From: Flavobacterium fluviale
Lineage (GTDB): Bacteria > Bacteroidota > Bacteroidia > Flavobacteriales > Flavobacteriaceae
Direction of reading: 5' to 3'
DNA length: 64,000 nt
Assembly: GCF_003312915.1 (NCBI RefSeq)
Contig: NZ_CP030261.1
Span: 62,001-126,000 of the forward strand
Shown: piece after piece, positions 7,966-16,045 of the stretch
Layout: every line of letters begins with the position of its first letter
Position numbering within the stretch: position 1 is the stretch's first letter
The notes under the pieces: generated by a model
Seen by the model: only the letters and a program-made list of their open reading frames with translations
What the model was told of the DNA's origin: nothing
The model's database searches: none
Position numbers and translations under genes: made by a program

Positions 7966-9584
7966 AGAAGCATAAAATAGAAGATATTTTTTCATCAATG
8001 GAAGACTTTTCGAGTGTTCCGCCTCCTGAATTGTGGGGGCAAATTGAAGAAAAATTAGACAAACCTAAAAAGAAGAAACGCGTTATTCTTTGGTGGTCGG
8101 CTGCTGCATGCTTATTATTAGGGCTGCTTCTTCCCTCAATTTTACATTTTAGTTCTTCTCCACAAAATAAAAACTTTGACAATGGTAATGGAGGTTTCGA
8201 GAACAATCGTGTAGTTCTTGAAGAAAAGACAAATAATCCTGATAAAAACAAAACAATTCAACAGGAAGAAAATCATACAAAAACTAATGATTCTGTAATT
8301 GGTGCTGCTGCAAAAAATCAATTCAATCAACCAGAGGAAACATCTGTAGCTCATACAAATTCAAAAAACAAAAACAATAAAAAGTATTCTGAATCTAATT
8401 TACAGTTCCAAAGCAATGCTCCGAATCAATCTTTTGCAGTTCAAGATTTTAGTTCTATAAGAGATAAATCAAACGGAAGACCTTCAAAAAAATCTATTTT
8501 AGAAAATGGAAAACAAACTGGAGTTAAAGGAATTGCTGAAGAACGAATTGCTTTTGGAAAAGAAAGCAAATTTAATGCAACAGCTAAAAAACAGCTTTCG
8601 AATTCTATTTTTGATACCAAACTAAATAATACTACCAGCAGCGAAAATTTCGCTGTAAACAAAAATGAAAATTTCGCTGTAAACAGTAATACCTCAAAAC
8701 AAAATGGCATTAATAGTAATAACGGAAAAATAATAACTGATAAAAGTACTACTGGAAAGGAAAACCTAAAATTCAACAATGTTTTGAGCAAAAAAGATTC
8801 TGTACAACTTGCGGAACTTCAAAACTTAGAAAAAGGCATTTTATCTCCAGAAACCAAAAAAGAAGAAAAAGACAAAAAAAACAATTTAATTGATAAAAAA
8901 GAAAAATGGGCTGTTGCTGTTTTTGCGGGAGTTGCAAGCTCTGAGAACACAAGAAATGAGAAAACTTTAGGAAATGTAAACGATTCTAAACAATCCAATT
9001 CTTATGGAGTTAAAACGAAATACAGTATTAATAAAAAATGGGCTGTTGGATCTGGTTTAAAAATAAATGAGCTCGGACAAAGTGTGGCAAACGTTTCTTA
9101 TGTAAGCGCTAAAAATAATGCTTTATTTGCTCCAAGTCAGTCTTCCTCTGATAGTCCTGCTGCAATGGTGGGCAGTAATCCAGACTATCTTTTTATATCA
9201 AACAGTACTAAAGAAGCTTTAAAAAGCGATAATATCCAAACAGGAAAATTGGATCAGAATTTAAGGTATATAGAAATGCCGCTTGAGGTCTCGTATGCTG
9301 TTTTCAATAGAAATAAGGCAAGTATCAATTTGAATACGGGTGGTTTTGTTGGTAAATTGATCTCTAACAATGTAGCTTTAGACGGAAATTCTATTGGTCA
9401 AAATGTAAGTGCAAACGATTATGTTTATGGTTCTACTTTGAGCAGTACAATTCAATACCGTGTTTACAAAAAGACAAATGTATTTGTAGAACCGGCTATG
9501 AACTACTATATCAATCCTTTAAACAATCAATCTTTTAATCAGTTTCAGTGGGGATTAAATTTTGGATTAAATGTTTCTTTCTAA
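7962..9584 (+). CDS. Sigma-linked protein with TM segment and C-terminal beta-barrel-like domain
   Basis: The 540-residue protein has four visible parts. Residues 1-42 are hydrophilic and contain PPPELWGQIEEKL, a motif common at the N-terminus of anti-sigma-like proteins in this phylum. Residues about 43-62 are one strong transmembrane segment. Residues about 65-310 form a long Asn/Lys/Ser-rich linker with a tandem NENFAVN duplication. Residues about 315-540 alternate like an outer-membrane barrel and end in Phe. It overlaps the sigma gene by four bases. It probably holds the sigma factor at the inner membrane; how the barrel half fits is an open point. No named family is claimed. Confidence 0.72.
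   Translation: MKKHKIEDIFSSMEDFSSVPPPELWGQIEEKLDKPKKKKRVILWWSAAACLLLGLLLPSILHFSSSPQNKNFDNGNGGFENNRVVLEEKTNNPDKNKTIQQEENHTKTNDSVIGAAAKNQFNQPEETSVAHTNSKNKNNKKYSESNLQFQSNAPNQSFAVQDFSSIRDKSNGRPSKKSILENGKQTGVKGIAEERIAFGKESKFNATAKKQLSNSIFDTKLNNTTSSENFAVNKNENFAVNSNTSKQNGINSNNGKIITDKSTTGKENLKFNNVLSKKDSVQLAELQNLEKGILSPETKKEEKDKKNNLIDKKEKWAVAVFAGVASSENTRNEKTLGNVNDSKQSNSYGVKTKYSINKKWAVGSGLKINELGQSVANVSYVSAKNNALFAPSQSSSDSPAAMVGSNPDYLFISNSTKEALKSDNIQTGKLDQNLRYIEMPLEVSYAVFNRNKASINLNTGGFVGKLISNNVALDGNSIGQNVSANDYVYGSTLSSTIQYRVYKKTNVFVEPAMNYYINPLNNQSFNQFQWGLNFGLNVSF
8643..8684 (+). repeat. 24-bp tandem duplication in the linker
   Basis: The 18-base word GAAAATTTCGCTGTAAAC occurs at 8643-8660 and 8667-8684, spaced by AAAAAT, giving the peptide ENFAVN twice. 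It keeps the frame and lies in the low-complexity linker. Confidence 0.85.
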
Positions 9585-9628
9585 AATTTATTTGTAGTAA
9601 TTTTCGGAAAAATCAATTCTTATTTTTT

Positions 9629-10159
9629 ATGAAAATCACTTCCTCACCAATACATTCAAAATCAATTGCAAATGATTTATTTTCTGCAAAAGAAAAAGTT
9701 TTTGACAAAGCAGATCTGACATTGACAAAGCTTGAAAAAGAAGATGAAAGCGAAGAATACAGCGCTTACCGTTTTCTTTTAAATGATAAAAACATATGTT
9801 ACAGAGAAGCAAAAATAACACCGACAAAAACAGGTCAGTTTGTTACTTTATGGAAACGCAATAAATCTGGAACAATTGAACCTTTTGATTATTCAGATTC
9901 TATAGATTTTGTGATAGTAAGTGTCCGTAAAGAACAAAATTGGGGAATGTTTATTTTTCCGAAAAATATATTATTAGAAAAGGGCGTTTTTTCAACCCAA
10001 AACAAAGAAGGCATTAGAGCAACACGAGTTTACCCGCCTTGGGATGAAACTACAAGTAAACAAGCCCAAAAAACACAAAAATGGCAGCTAACTTATTTTT
10101 TTACGCTTACTAATTCAATTACAATTGATTTCGATCAATTGAGAAAATCATTTCAATAG
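9629..10159 (+). CDS. MepB-family protein
   Basis: This 176-residue protein carries the conserved MepB pattern: CYREAKITPTKTGQFVTLWKR, then WGMFIFPKNILLEKG, then ATRVYPPWD and KWQLTYFF near the C-terminus. MepB was named from the staphylococcal mepRAB locus next to a MATE efflux gene; its biochemical function is unknown. The frame is open further upstream to 9548, inside the preceding gene, but the ATG at 9629 gives the normal family length. It lies 44 bases after the barrel protein; no MATE pump or MarR gene is nearby. Confidence 0.85.
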   Translation: MKITSSPIHSKSIANDLFSAKEKVFDKADLTLTKLEKEDESEEYSAYRFLLNDKNICYREAKITPTKTGQFVTLWKRNKSGTIEPFDYSDSIDFVIVSVRKEQNWGMFIFPKNILLEKGVFSTQNKEGIRATRVYPPWDETTSKQAQKTQKWQLTYFFTLTNSITIDFDQLRKSFQ

Positions 10160-10172
10160 ATTTTCAATAAGA

Positions 10173-10204
10173 AAGGCTTCCAGATTTTTGGAAGCCTTTT
10201 TTTG
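10173..10204. terminator. Bidirectional terminator
   Basis: AAGGCTTCC pairs with GGAAGCCTT across a short loop with T runs on one side and A on the other. It lies between convergent gene ends (MepB and SDR). Confidence 0.85.
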
Positions 10205-10230
10205 TTATCATAAAGTGAATTTATAAAGGA

Positions 10231-10983
10231 CTATACTGCGGTATAACCTCCATCGGCAATAAAATAACTTCCCGTTGTAAATGATGATTTGTCAGAATTC
10301 AAGAAAACTACCAATTCGGCAATTTCCTCTGCAGTTCCTAAGCGGTTCATTGCAGATTTTGCTGCGACAGCGTCCATCATATCTTTATTCAAATTATCTT
10401 TCAAAAGTGCTGTTTCAATATAACCAGGTCCAACAGCATTACAACGAATATTTTTCTGTGCATACTCGACGGCAATGTTTTTTGTCAAACCAACAACTCC
10501 ATGTTTAGAAGCTGTATAGGCTGGACTAAGCGGAGCTGCAACCTGCCCATGTATTGAGGCAATGTTTACAATACTTCCACCGCCATTTTTCTCCATTTGT
10601 TCCAATTGATAACGGCAGGCATAAAAAACACCGTTTAGATTTAATGCGATAACTTTATCCCAAGCTTCTGGCTCATATTCTCCAGTTGGCTTTGCAGGTC
10701 CGCCCATTCCAGCATTATTACAGGCAATGTCAAGGCGTCCGTATTTTGAAACTGTCACCTCAACCATATGCTTATTATCGCTGGCGCTTGACGAGTCTCC
10801 TTTTACAAAAAAAGCTTCTCCGCCATTTTCCTTTATAATTTTAACGGTTTCTTCACCGTGATCTACATTAATATCAGATACTACTACCTTTGCTCCCTCG
10901 CGAGCGTATGCTTCTGCAACTGCGCGTCCAATTCCTGAACCGCCGCCAGATACAAATGCAACTTTATTTTCTAAAAGTGACAT
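10231..10983 (-). CDS. Short-chain dehydrogenase/reductase
   Basis: A 250-residue classical SDR: cofactor loop GGGSGIG (residues 13-19), NNAG (89-92), catalytic Ser143 in NIASIHG, and the YTASK motif with Tyr156 and Lys160. The Asp at the end of strand two (VVVSDIN) favours NAD over NADP. It is similar in length and layout to the glucose 1-dehydrogenase/3-oxoacyl-ACP reductase group, but the substrate cannot be set from sequence. It stands as a single gene between terminator and a 146-base upstream gap. Confidence 0.92.
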   Translation of the reverse strand: MSLLENKVAFVSGGGSGIGRAVAEAYAREGAKVVVSDINVDHGEETVKIIKENGGEAFFVKGDSSSASDNKHMVEVTVSKYGRLDIACNNAGMGGPAKPTGEYEPEAWDKVIALNLNGVFYACRYQLEQMEKNGGGSIVNIASIHGQVAAPLSPAYTASKHGVVGLTKNIAVEYAQKNIRCNAVGPGYIETALLKDNLNKDMMDAVAAKSAMNRLGTAEEIAELVVFLNSDKSSFTTGSYFIADGGYTAV

Positions 10984-11129
10984 AATCTTAAGATTTAAAT
11001 TTGTAGTTCTAATTTACGAAGATCTCCGACGATACTCAAGGTTTCGTAATAGTTTACAATAACATTAACTCTTACCGCTAATCTTATGTTATTTGATATT
11101 TAAATGATCTGAATCTAAAAAATTTTGTA

Positions 11130-11504
11130 TTATTCATCCTCATCTAATTTCATATTCCCGCGGTCTTTCCGACTTTCAGGATCAGAATTTGGATATCGGT
11201 TGGCTGTGATATCAGAATTTCGGTCTTTATTCTCAACTGTCTTTTTTGCTTCTTCTTCAGATGTTACGCCGCGATTTGAATTTGGATTGTCAGACGATAC
11301 TTTTGGCTTTTTTTGTTGAATATCTTCGTTCTCATTTCGAGCTCGGTCAACTATTTTTTTATCGCCGTCTGCATCGGTTACGATTTCTTTTTTCAGTTTG
11401 GCATCTTTTAAATCTTTATCGTGCGAAACGTTTTTTCCTTTAGATTCGTCAATGTCTTTCTGCGTTCCGTTTATTTTTTTTGTTCCTAAATTATCTGTTC
11501 CCAT
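11130..11504 (-). CDS. Highly charged, probably disordered protein
   Basis: The 124-residue product has no Cys, no Trp, almost no hydrophobic residues and many Lys, Asp, Glu, Asn and Ser. No signal peptide or membrane segment is seen. It ends in the acidic MKLDEDE. Such composition predicts an unfolded, soluble protein of the kind often linked to general stress in Bacteroidota, but I recognise no family. It is a single gene. The open frame has a proper ATG and the composition is unlike random frames, so I take it as real. Confidence 0.6.
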   Translation of the reverse strand: MGTDNLGTKKINGTQKDIDESKGKNVSHDKDLKDAKLKKEIVTDADGDKKIVDRARNENEDIQQKKPKVSSDNPNSNRGVTSEEEAKKTVENKDRNSDITANRYPNSDPESRKDRGNMKLDEDE

Positions 11505-11710
11505 AATCGTTATATTTTTTGGTTTCTATTATAATATTACGAATTCTAAGTCGGAAAATTAAATGGTTTAACATTGCTTTTGGTTTCTAAGGCAAGTTCT
11601 TTATAATTTATTATCTTAATTTACAACATTTTAAGATTATACTGTTTTTATTCAATTTTGCAGATTAGTATTATAATGCTTAACTGCCGCTCTAATTTTA
11701 AGAAAGAAAC

Positions 11711-11718
11711 TATCTTTG
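11711..11718 (+). promoter_or_regulatory. -7 element of the pseudouridine synthase gene
   Basis: TATCTTTG matches TANNTTTG 13 bases before the ATG at 11732. The implied leader is only a few bases long. No TTG at the -33 spacing is seen. Confidence 0.4.
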
Positions 11719-11731
11719 CAAAAAATTAAAA

Positions 11732-12298
11732 ATGCACAGACACTTCATTCTTTTTAAACCTTACGGTTACTTAAGCCAATTTATTTATGAATTAAAAAGA
11801 AAGAAGAAGCTTTTGGGAGAATTGCATAATTTTCCTGAAGGAACAATGGCAATTGGAAGATTAGATGAAGACTCTGAAGGCTTGCTTTTACTCACTACCG
11901 ACGGAAAAGTAAGTGAACAAATTAGAAGCAAAAAAGTTGACAAAGAATATTACGTTCAAGTTGACGGCATAATTACTCAAGAAGCAATTGAAGAACTGCA
12001 AAAAGGTGTCGAAATTGGTTTTGAAGGCGGTAAATACAAAACAAAACCTTGTTCTGCTTTTATCGTAAATGAAATTCCTGATTTTGGACCAAGAGCCAAA
12101 AAAATCAGAGATGAGCGCCATGGCCCTACTTCTTGGGCTTCAATCACCGTAAACGAAGGAAAATTTCGTCAGGTTAGAAAAATGACTGCTGCAGTTGGTT
12201 TTCCCACTCTTCGTCTGGTTCGCGTTAGAATAGGAAACGTATATTTGCAAAACCTAAAAGCTGGAGAAGTTCTTGAGGTTGATCAATTTGACAATTAG
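11732..12298 (+). CDS. rluE: rRNA pseudouridine synthase, RluE/RsuA family
   Basis: The 188-residue enzyme has the catalytic motif GRLDEDSEGLLLLT (residues 42-55, catalytic Asp45), then DKEYYVQVDG and the C-terminal GKFRQVRKMTAAVGFPTLRLVRVRIG. These define the RsuA/RluB/E/F branch. It lacks an N-terminal S4 RNA-binding domain, as RluE does, which modifies one uridine of 23S rRNA (2457 in E. coli). The exact target here is inferred. It is followed by trmL after 76 bases containing low-complexity repeats. Confidence 0.88.
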   Translation: MHRHFILFKPYGYLSQFIYELKRKKKLLGELHNFPEGTMAIGRLDEDSEGLLLLTTDGKVSEQIRSKKVDKEYYVQVDGIITQEAIEELQKGVEIGFEGGKYKTKPCSAFIVNEIPDFGPRAKKIRDERHGPTSWASITVNEGKFRQVRKMTAAVGFPTLRLVRVRIGNVYLQNLKAGEVLEVDQFDN

Positions 12299-12372
12299 AT
12301 AATGTGGCAATTTGATAATTAGATAATTTTAGAAAAACTCATAATTTATAACTCATAATTCATAACTCAAAA
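12293..12372 (+). repeat. Low-complexity word repeats (GATAATTAGATAA / ATAACTCATAATT)
   Basis: The spacer between the two RNA-modification genes is built of near-repeats of GATAATTAGATAATT and ATAACTCATAATTCATAACTC. Related words recur at 37118-37172 and 37259-37303. Confidence 0.6.
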
Positions 12373-12374
12373 AG

Positions 12375-12830
12375 ATGTTAAACGTTGTTCTTGTAGAACC
12401 TGAGATACCAAATAATACTGGAAACATAGGAAGATTATGTGTTGGTACAGAAAGTCGTCTTCATTTAATTCACCCTTTCGGATTTGTAATTAACGACAAA
12501 AATCTAAAACGTTCTGGATTGGATTACTGGGTTCATCTTGATGTTACAGAATATCAAAACGTAGAAGAATGGATTGCACAGATTCCAGATCATTCTCGTG
12601 TATTTTTAATGAGTTCTCATTCTAATAAGTCATATCTAGAGAATGAATTTCAAGATGGCGACTGGTTAGTTTTCGGAAAAGAAAGCGTTGGATTGAGTAA
12701 GCAGTTTATGGAGAGATTTGAAAATCATTTAACGATTCCGATGTCTCCGCTTATTCGCAGTTTTAATATTGCGAATTCTGTTGCTTTTGTGGTTGGTGAA
12801 GCTAAGAGACAAATTGGATTGAAGAAATAG
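12375..12830 (+). CDS. trmL: tRNA (cytidine(34)-2'-O)-methyltransferase
   Basis: At 151 residues this is a minimal SPOUT methyltransferase. It shows EPEIPNNTGNIGR (residues 8-20), LVFGKESVGLS in the middle and SPLIRSFNIANSVAFV near the end, which build the trefoil knot that binds SAM. TrmL 2'-O-methylates the wobble base of some leucine tRNAs as a dimer. The start ATG follows a repeat-rich spacer. It may be read with the upstream pseudouridine synthase gene. A perfect hairpin follows it. Confidence 0.93.
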   Translation: MLNVVLVEPEIPNNTGNIGRLCVGTESRLHLIHPFGFVINDKNLKRSGLDYWVHLDVTEYQNVEEWIAQIPDHSRVFLMSSHSNKSYLENEFQDGDWLVFGKESVGLSKQFMERFENHLTIPMSPLIRSFNIANSVAFVVGEAKRQIGLKK

Positions 12831-12846
12831 TACCTATGGCATCTCA

Positions 12847-12870
12847 TGCAAGGTCTTGAAAAACCTTGCA
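12847..12870. terminator. Perfect hairpin after trmL
   Basis: TGCAAGGT pairs with ACCTTGCA around a short loop, between convergent ends of trmL and the ABC ATPase gene. There is no long T run. The word CTTGCAGGA next to it recurs near 58475, so it may be part of a dispersed repeat. Confidence 0.5.
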
Positions 12871-12884
12871 GGAAGACGTACTTT

Positions 12885-13661
12885 TTATGTTACAATAAAT
12901 TTCCCTTTTTCGGCATCGAAAACAATATGTTCGTCTTTGAATAAATTGCTGAAACTTCCATTTGAAATTAAATTACAAGGCTGATCCTGAGTAATATTTT
13001 CTGGCGTCATGATAATCATTTCATCGCTTAATTGAATTGCCAAATCAATATCGTGTGTAGAAAACAAAATACATTTTTGAGTTTCCTGAGTCAGTTTCTT
13101 TAATAATTTGAATAAAGAAACTTTGTGCAGTAAATCCAAATGAGTTGTAGGTTCATCCAAAATAATTAATGGTGTATCCTGTGCCAAAGCCCTGGCGATT
13201 AAAACCTTCTGCAATTGACCATCGCTGATTTCGAAATGCTTCTTTGAGGCTAAATGTTCAATTTGTGTTAGTTTCATAGCTTCTTGAACTTTCAGAATAT
13301 CTTCATTTGATAAAGTATCAACCCAATTCGTATAAGGCTGACGGCCAAGCGCAACCAATTCAAAAACAGAAAGATTACTTGGAGGTAATTTCTCCGTTAA
13401 AACCAAGCTCAAATTTTGCGCTAATTCTAAAGGTTTATAGTCGGAAATATTTTTTTCGTTTAAATAGACATTTCCAGATAAAGGCTGCTGAATTCCTGTA
13501 ATTGTTCTCAGTAAGGTTGATTTTCCAATTCCGTTGGCTCCTATTAAAGTGATGAGTTTGCCAGATGCTAAATTTAGATTTAGATTTTCAGCAATAAGCG
13601 TAAGACCTTTCTTGGATTTATATCCAATATTTAAATCTGATGTCTTTAATATACTTATCAT
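12885..13661 (-). CDS. btuD: ABC transporter ATP-binding protein, BtuD/FecE type
   Basis: The 258-residue ATPase has Walker A GANGIGKST (residues 41-49), the signature ISDGQLQKV (145-153), Walker B LIILDEP (165-171) and the H-loop STHD. This type pairs with FecCD/BtuC permeases in type II importers for corrinoids, haem or siderophores. It is the last gene of a three-gene minus-strand set (binding protein, permease, ATPase) next to cobalamin genes, which favours B12 or cobinamide. The signature has SDGQ instead of SGGQ, a mild variant. The symbol is by context only. Confidence 0.82.
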   Translation of the reverse strand: MISILKTSDLNIGYKSKKGLTLIAENLNLNLASGKLITLIGANGIGKSTLLRTITGIQQPLSGNVYLNEKNISDYKPLELAQNLSLVLTEKLPPSNLSVFELVALGRQPYTNWVDTLSNEDILKVQEAMKLTQIEHLASKKHFEISDGQLQKVLIARALAQDTPLIILDEPTTHLDLLHKVSLFKLLKKLTQETQKCILFSTHDIDLAIQLSDEMIIMTPENITQDQPCNLISNGSFSNLFKDEHIVFDAEKGKFIVT

Positions 13662-13667
13662 TTTTTT

Positions 13668-13778
13668 TAAGATTCTAAGTTACTGAGGTTCTAAGGTTCT
13701 AAGTTTTTTGGTCGCAGATTAAGAGATTAAAATGATTAAAAAAATCTGTGCCAATCTGTTTAATCTGTGGCTAAAAAA
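13668..13778. repeat. Word repeats between ATPase and permease genes
   Basis: Two repeat types are joined here: TTCTAAG/ACTGAGG words (13674-13710) and an inverted pair built on AGATTAAGAGATTAA and TTTAATCTGTGG (13722-13768). The second type recurs at 44607-44660. They sit inside what should be one importer operon. Confidence 0.6.
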
Positions 13779-13779
13779 A

Positions 13780-14808
13780 TTATTGAAAATTCCTTTTTCT
13801 TACCAAAAGCCATATTACAACTGGAGCACCAATTATAGATGTTATTGCATTTATTGGAAGAGTGACATTGAAGCCTGGCATCTGCGAAACAATATCACAA
13901 AACAACATTATAATCGAACCAAAAAACAAAGTACTCCAAAATAGAATTGTATGATTACTAGTTTGAAAAGTCAGTTTTGCAATATGAGGAACCGCTAAGC
14001 CAACAAACGCAATTGGGCCGGCAAAAGCAGTTATACTTCCTGCCAAAATGCTGGTGGCGAATATAATAATCAGTCTTGCTCGTTTAAAATTCAATCCCAT
14101 GCTTTTAGCATAGTTTTCACCTAAAAGTAATGCGTTTAACGGTTTGATGCTATTGGCGCTTAATAGCAATCCAATTGCGACACAAAAGGTTAAAATTCCA
14201 ATTGTTGACCACGAAAGATTCCCAAGACTTCCCATTGACCAGAAAGTAAATTTCTGTAATTGTTCTGCTGTGCTGAAATACGTTAAAACACTGACAATAG
14301 CCGTTGTAAAACTTCCAAACATTAAACCTACAATTAAAATCGCCATGGTATCTCGTAATCTTTGTGAAACTACCAAAACTAAAAGCAAAACTAATGTACT
14401 TCCTAAAGTAGATGCCAAAACAATTCCGTATGAGGACAAGGCAATTACACTTAAAAAAGACGGCAGAAATCCTGCGCCAAGAATTACAAAGGCAACGCCT
14501 AAACTCGCGCCAGAGCTTAATCCTAAAACATAAGGTCCAGCAAGCGGATTTCGAAATAAAGTCTGCATTAAGAGTCCGCTTATTGAAAGTCCGCTTCCAA
14601 CTAAAACTGCTGTAATCGCTTTTGGCAGACGATAATTGATAATAATATATTCCCAAGTTGATTTTTCTACATGACCGCCGGTTAAACTTGCAAAAACATC
14701 TTTTACAGGAATAAGGACAGATCCTAAACTAATGCTTGCAAAAAACATCAGTAAAAGACCCAAAGCCAAAATGACAAATAAAATGGTATTTCGTTTTTTA
14801 TTCGCCAA
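13780..14808 (-). CDS. btuC: FecCD/BtuC-family ABC permease
   Basis: The 342-residue membrane protein has about nine to ten hydrophobic segments. Landmarks of the FecCD family are present: RLPKAITAVLVGSGLSISGLLMQ, NPLAGPYVLGLSSGASLG and GPIAFVGLAVPHIA. Two copies form the inner-membrane channel of a type II importer. Its start lies one base from the stop of the binding-protein gene, so the two are translated together. Substrate is inferred from the neighbouring cob genes. Confidence 0.85.
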   Translation of the reverse strand: MANKKRNTILFVILALGLLLMFFASISLGSVLIPVKDVFASLTGGHVEKSTWEYIIINYRLPKAITAVLVGSGLSISGLLMQTLFRNPLAGPYVLGLSSGASLGVAFVILGAGFLPSFLSVIALSSYGIVLASTLGSTLVLLLVLVVSQRLRDTMAILIVGLMFGSFTTAIVSVLTYFSTAEQLQKFTFWSMGSLGNLSWSTIGILTFCVAIGLLLSANSIKPLNALLLGENYAKSMGLNFKRARLIIIFATSILAGSITAFAGPIAFVGLAVPHIAKLTFQTSNHTILFWSTLFFGSIIMLFCDIVSQMPGFNVTLPINAITSIIGAPVVIWLLVRKRNFQ

Positions 14809-14809
14809 T

Positions 14810-15952
14810 TTAATTCAGTTTTGATGCAAAAGTAAATTCGTAGCTAGCCAATAAATCTGGATGGAAAATTTTGATATAATCTTTTAAAACTAAATCTGGA
14901 CGGCTTGGTGCCAATTCGTAATAAACGGTACCCCCTGTTGCTCCCAATTTTCCTTCAAAATTATAAACGCTTTTATTTTTAAAAGCGTCGAATTCTCCGT
15001 AGTGCGGATTTGCTTTTTGCAGTTCATCTAAACTTTTAAATGAGCCAGAAGCAATCCAAATGTTGGCAGTTTTGGCTTTGTCTAAAACTTTTTCAAAAGA
15101 TAAACCTTCACTTCCAGTTCCTTTTAAATCTGCCCACAAATAATTGGATTTAGCATCGCTCATAAATTGCGCAACCCAGCTGTTTCCTTTGGCAACATAC
15201 CAAACATCTTCATACATCGAACCGTACAAAACTTTTGACGTAGCTGGTTTATCTGCTACTAATTTTTTAGCCTGATTGTAACTTTGAACGATTTTATCAA
15301 AAAGCTCTTTTGCCTGCTCTTCTTTACCAAATAAAGCACCGTAAAGTTTGATCCATTCAGCTTTTCCAAGTGGAGACTGCTCCATCCAATCGCCTTGAAT
15401 CAAAACTTTTAAACCACTTTTTTTCAGATTATCCAGCATCGGATTATTATTGTCAACTCCAAAAGTCACAATCAAATCTGGAGATAATTCTATTAACTGC
15501 TCAATGTTCAGTTTTTCATTTTGTCCAACGTTTTTTACAGAACCTTTGTCAATTAAAGCTCTTGTTTTTTCTGAAGAAATATAATCGGTATGTGGAAATC
15601 CTACTAATTTATTTTCCACTTCAAGCATTTCTAAAAAGGGAATATTAGTTGTTGAAGTCACAACGACAGAAGATAACGGAACCTGAACTGTAGTATAAGT
15701 TTGAAGGCTGTCTGGAACCTTTGCATCTTTTTCTTTTAAAATATATTTGAAATCTTTATTAGCATTTGGCCATGGATTTGAGACAGTTACAACCGAATAG
15801 TCCTCATATTTCACTATAGAAAGTCCTGTCGCATATTCAATACTGTTGGTTGCATTTTCCGCTTTTACTATTGCTGCATTCTCATTCTTCTTACATCCGA
15901 TAAGAATAAAAAAAGAAGCTGTAAAAATCATTTTAAGTAATAAATGTCTCAT
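14810..15952 (-). CDS. btuF: ABC importer substrate-binding lipoprotein, BtuF-like
   Basis: A 380-residue lipoprotein with lipobox LIGC (Cys20) and KK after it, which suggests a periplasmic-facing location. The mature part has the two-lobed helical-backbone binding protein pattern: SSVVVTSTTNIPFLEML, the VGFPHTDYIS loop, LSPDLIVTFG, and a C-terminal DAFKNKSVYNF. It heads the importer operon. The family handles corrinoids, haem and ferric siderophores; B12 is favoured only by context. An open frame on the opposite strand is a shadow. A CAAAGGTA element upstream (15973-15980) is a likely minus-strand -7 box. Confidence 0.8.
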   Translation of the reverse strand: MRHLLLKMIFTASFFILIGCKKNENAAIVKAENATNSIEYATGLSIVKYEDYSVVTVSNPWPNANKDFKYILKEKDAKVPDSLQTYTTVQVPLSSVVVTSTTNIPFLEMLEVENKLVGFPHTDYISSEKTRALIDKGSVKNVGQNEKLNIEQLIELSPDLIVTFGVDNNNPMLDNLKKSGLKVLIQGDWMEQSPLGKAEWIKLYGALFGKEEQAKELFDKIVQSYNQAKKLVADKPATSKVLYGSMYEDVWYVAKGNSWVAQFMSDAKSNYLWADLKGTGSEGLSFEKVLDKAKTANIWIASGSFKSLDELQKANPHYGEFDAFKNKSVYNFEGKLGATGGTVYYELAPSRPDLVLKDYIKIFHPDLLASYEFTFASKLN

Positions 15953-15972
15953 GTTTTATGTTTTGGATGAAA

Positions 15973-16010
15973 CAAAGGTAAAGTATTTTATATTTTTTTT
16001 GTTTACCTTT
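15973..16010. promoter_or_regulatory. Divergent promoter with 9-bp inverted repeat
   Basis: AAAGGTAAA (15974-15982) and TTTACCTTT (16002-16010) form a perfect inverted repeat in the gap between the importer operon and the CWC protein gene. CAAAGGTA at 15973 is a good minus-strand -7 element. A B12 riboswitch is not present here; the gap is too short. Confidence 0.5.
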
Positions 16011-16045
16011 ATTCTTACAAATTCAAACAATTGTATCTTTACAAC

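Noticed and set aside
8441-8791. Minus-strand frame inside the sigma-linked protein
   Set aside because: Its composition (Phe/Leu/Ser-rich) is what the complement of a Lys/Asn-rich linker yields.
9548-9628. Upstream extension of the MepB frame
   Set aside because: It overlaps the preceding coding region and gives a non-family N-terminus rich in Phe and Lys.
14144-14533. 129-codon plus-strand frame and a 168-codon minus-strand frame inside the permease gene
   Set aside because: Both lie in other frames of a well supported FecCD permease; their translations are low in motif content.
12885-15952. Importer set as an iron-siderophore system
   Set aside because: Not excluded by sequence, but the adjoining cobU-cobT-cobS-cobC genes and B12 riboswitch make corrinoid import the better reading.
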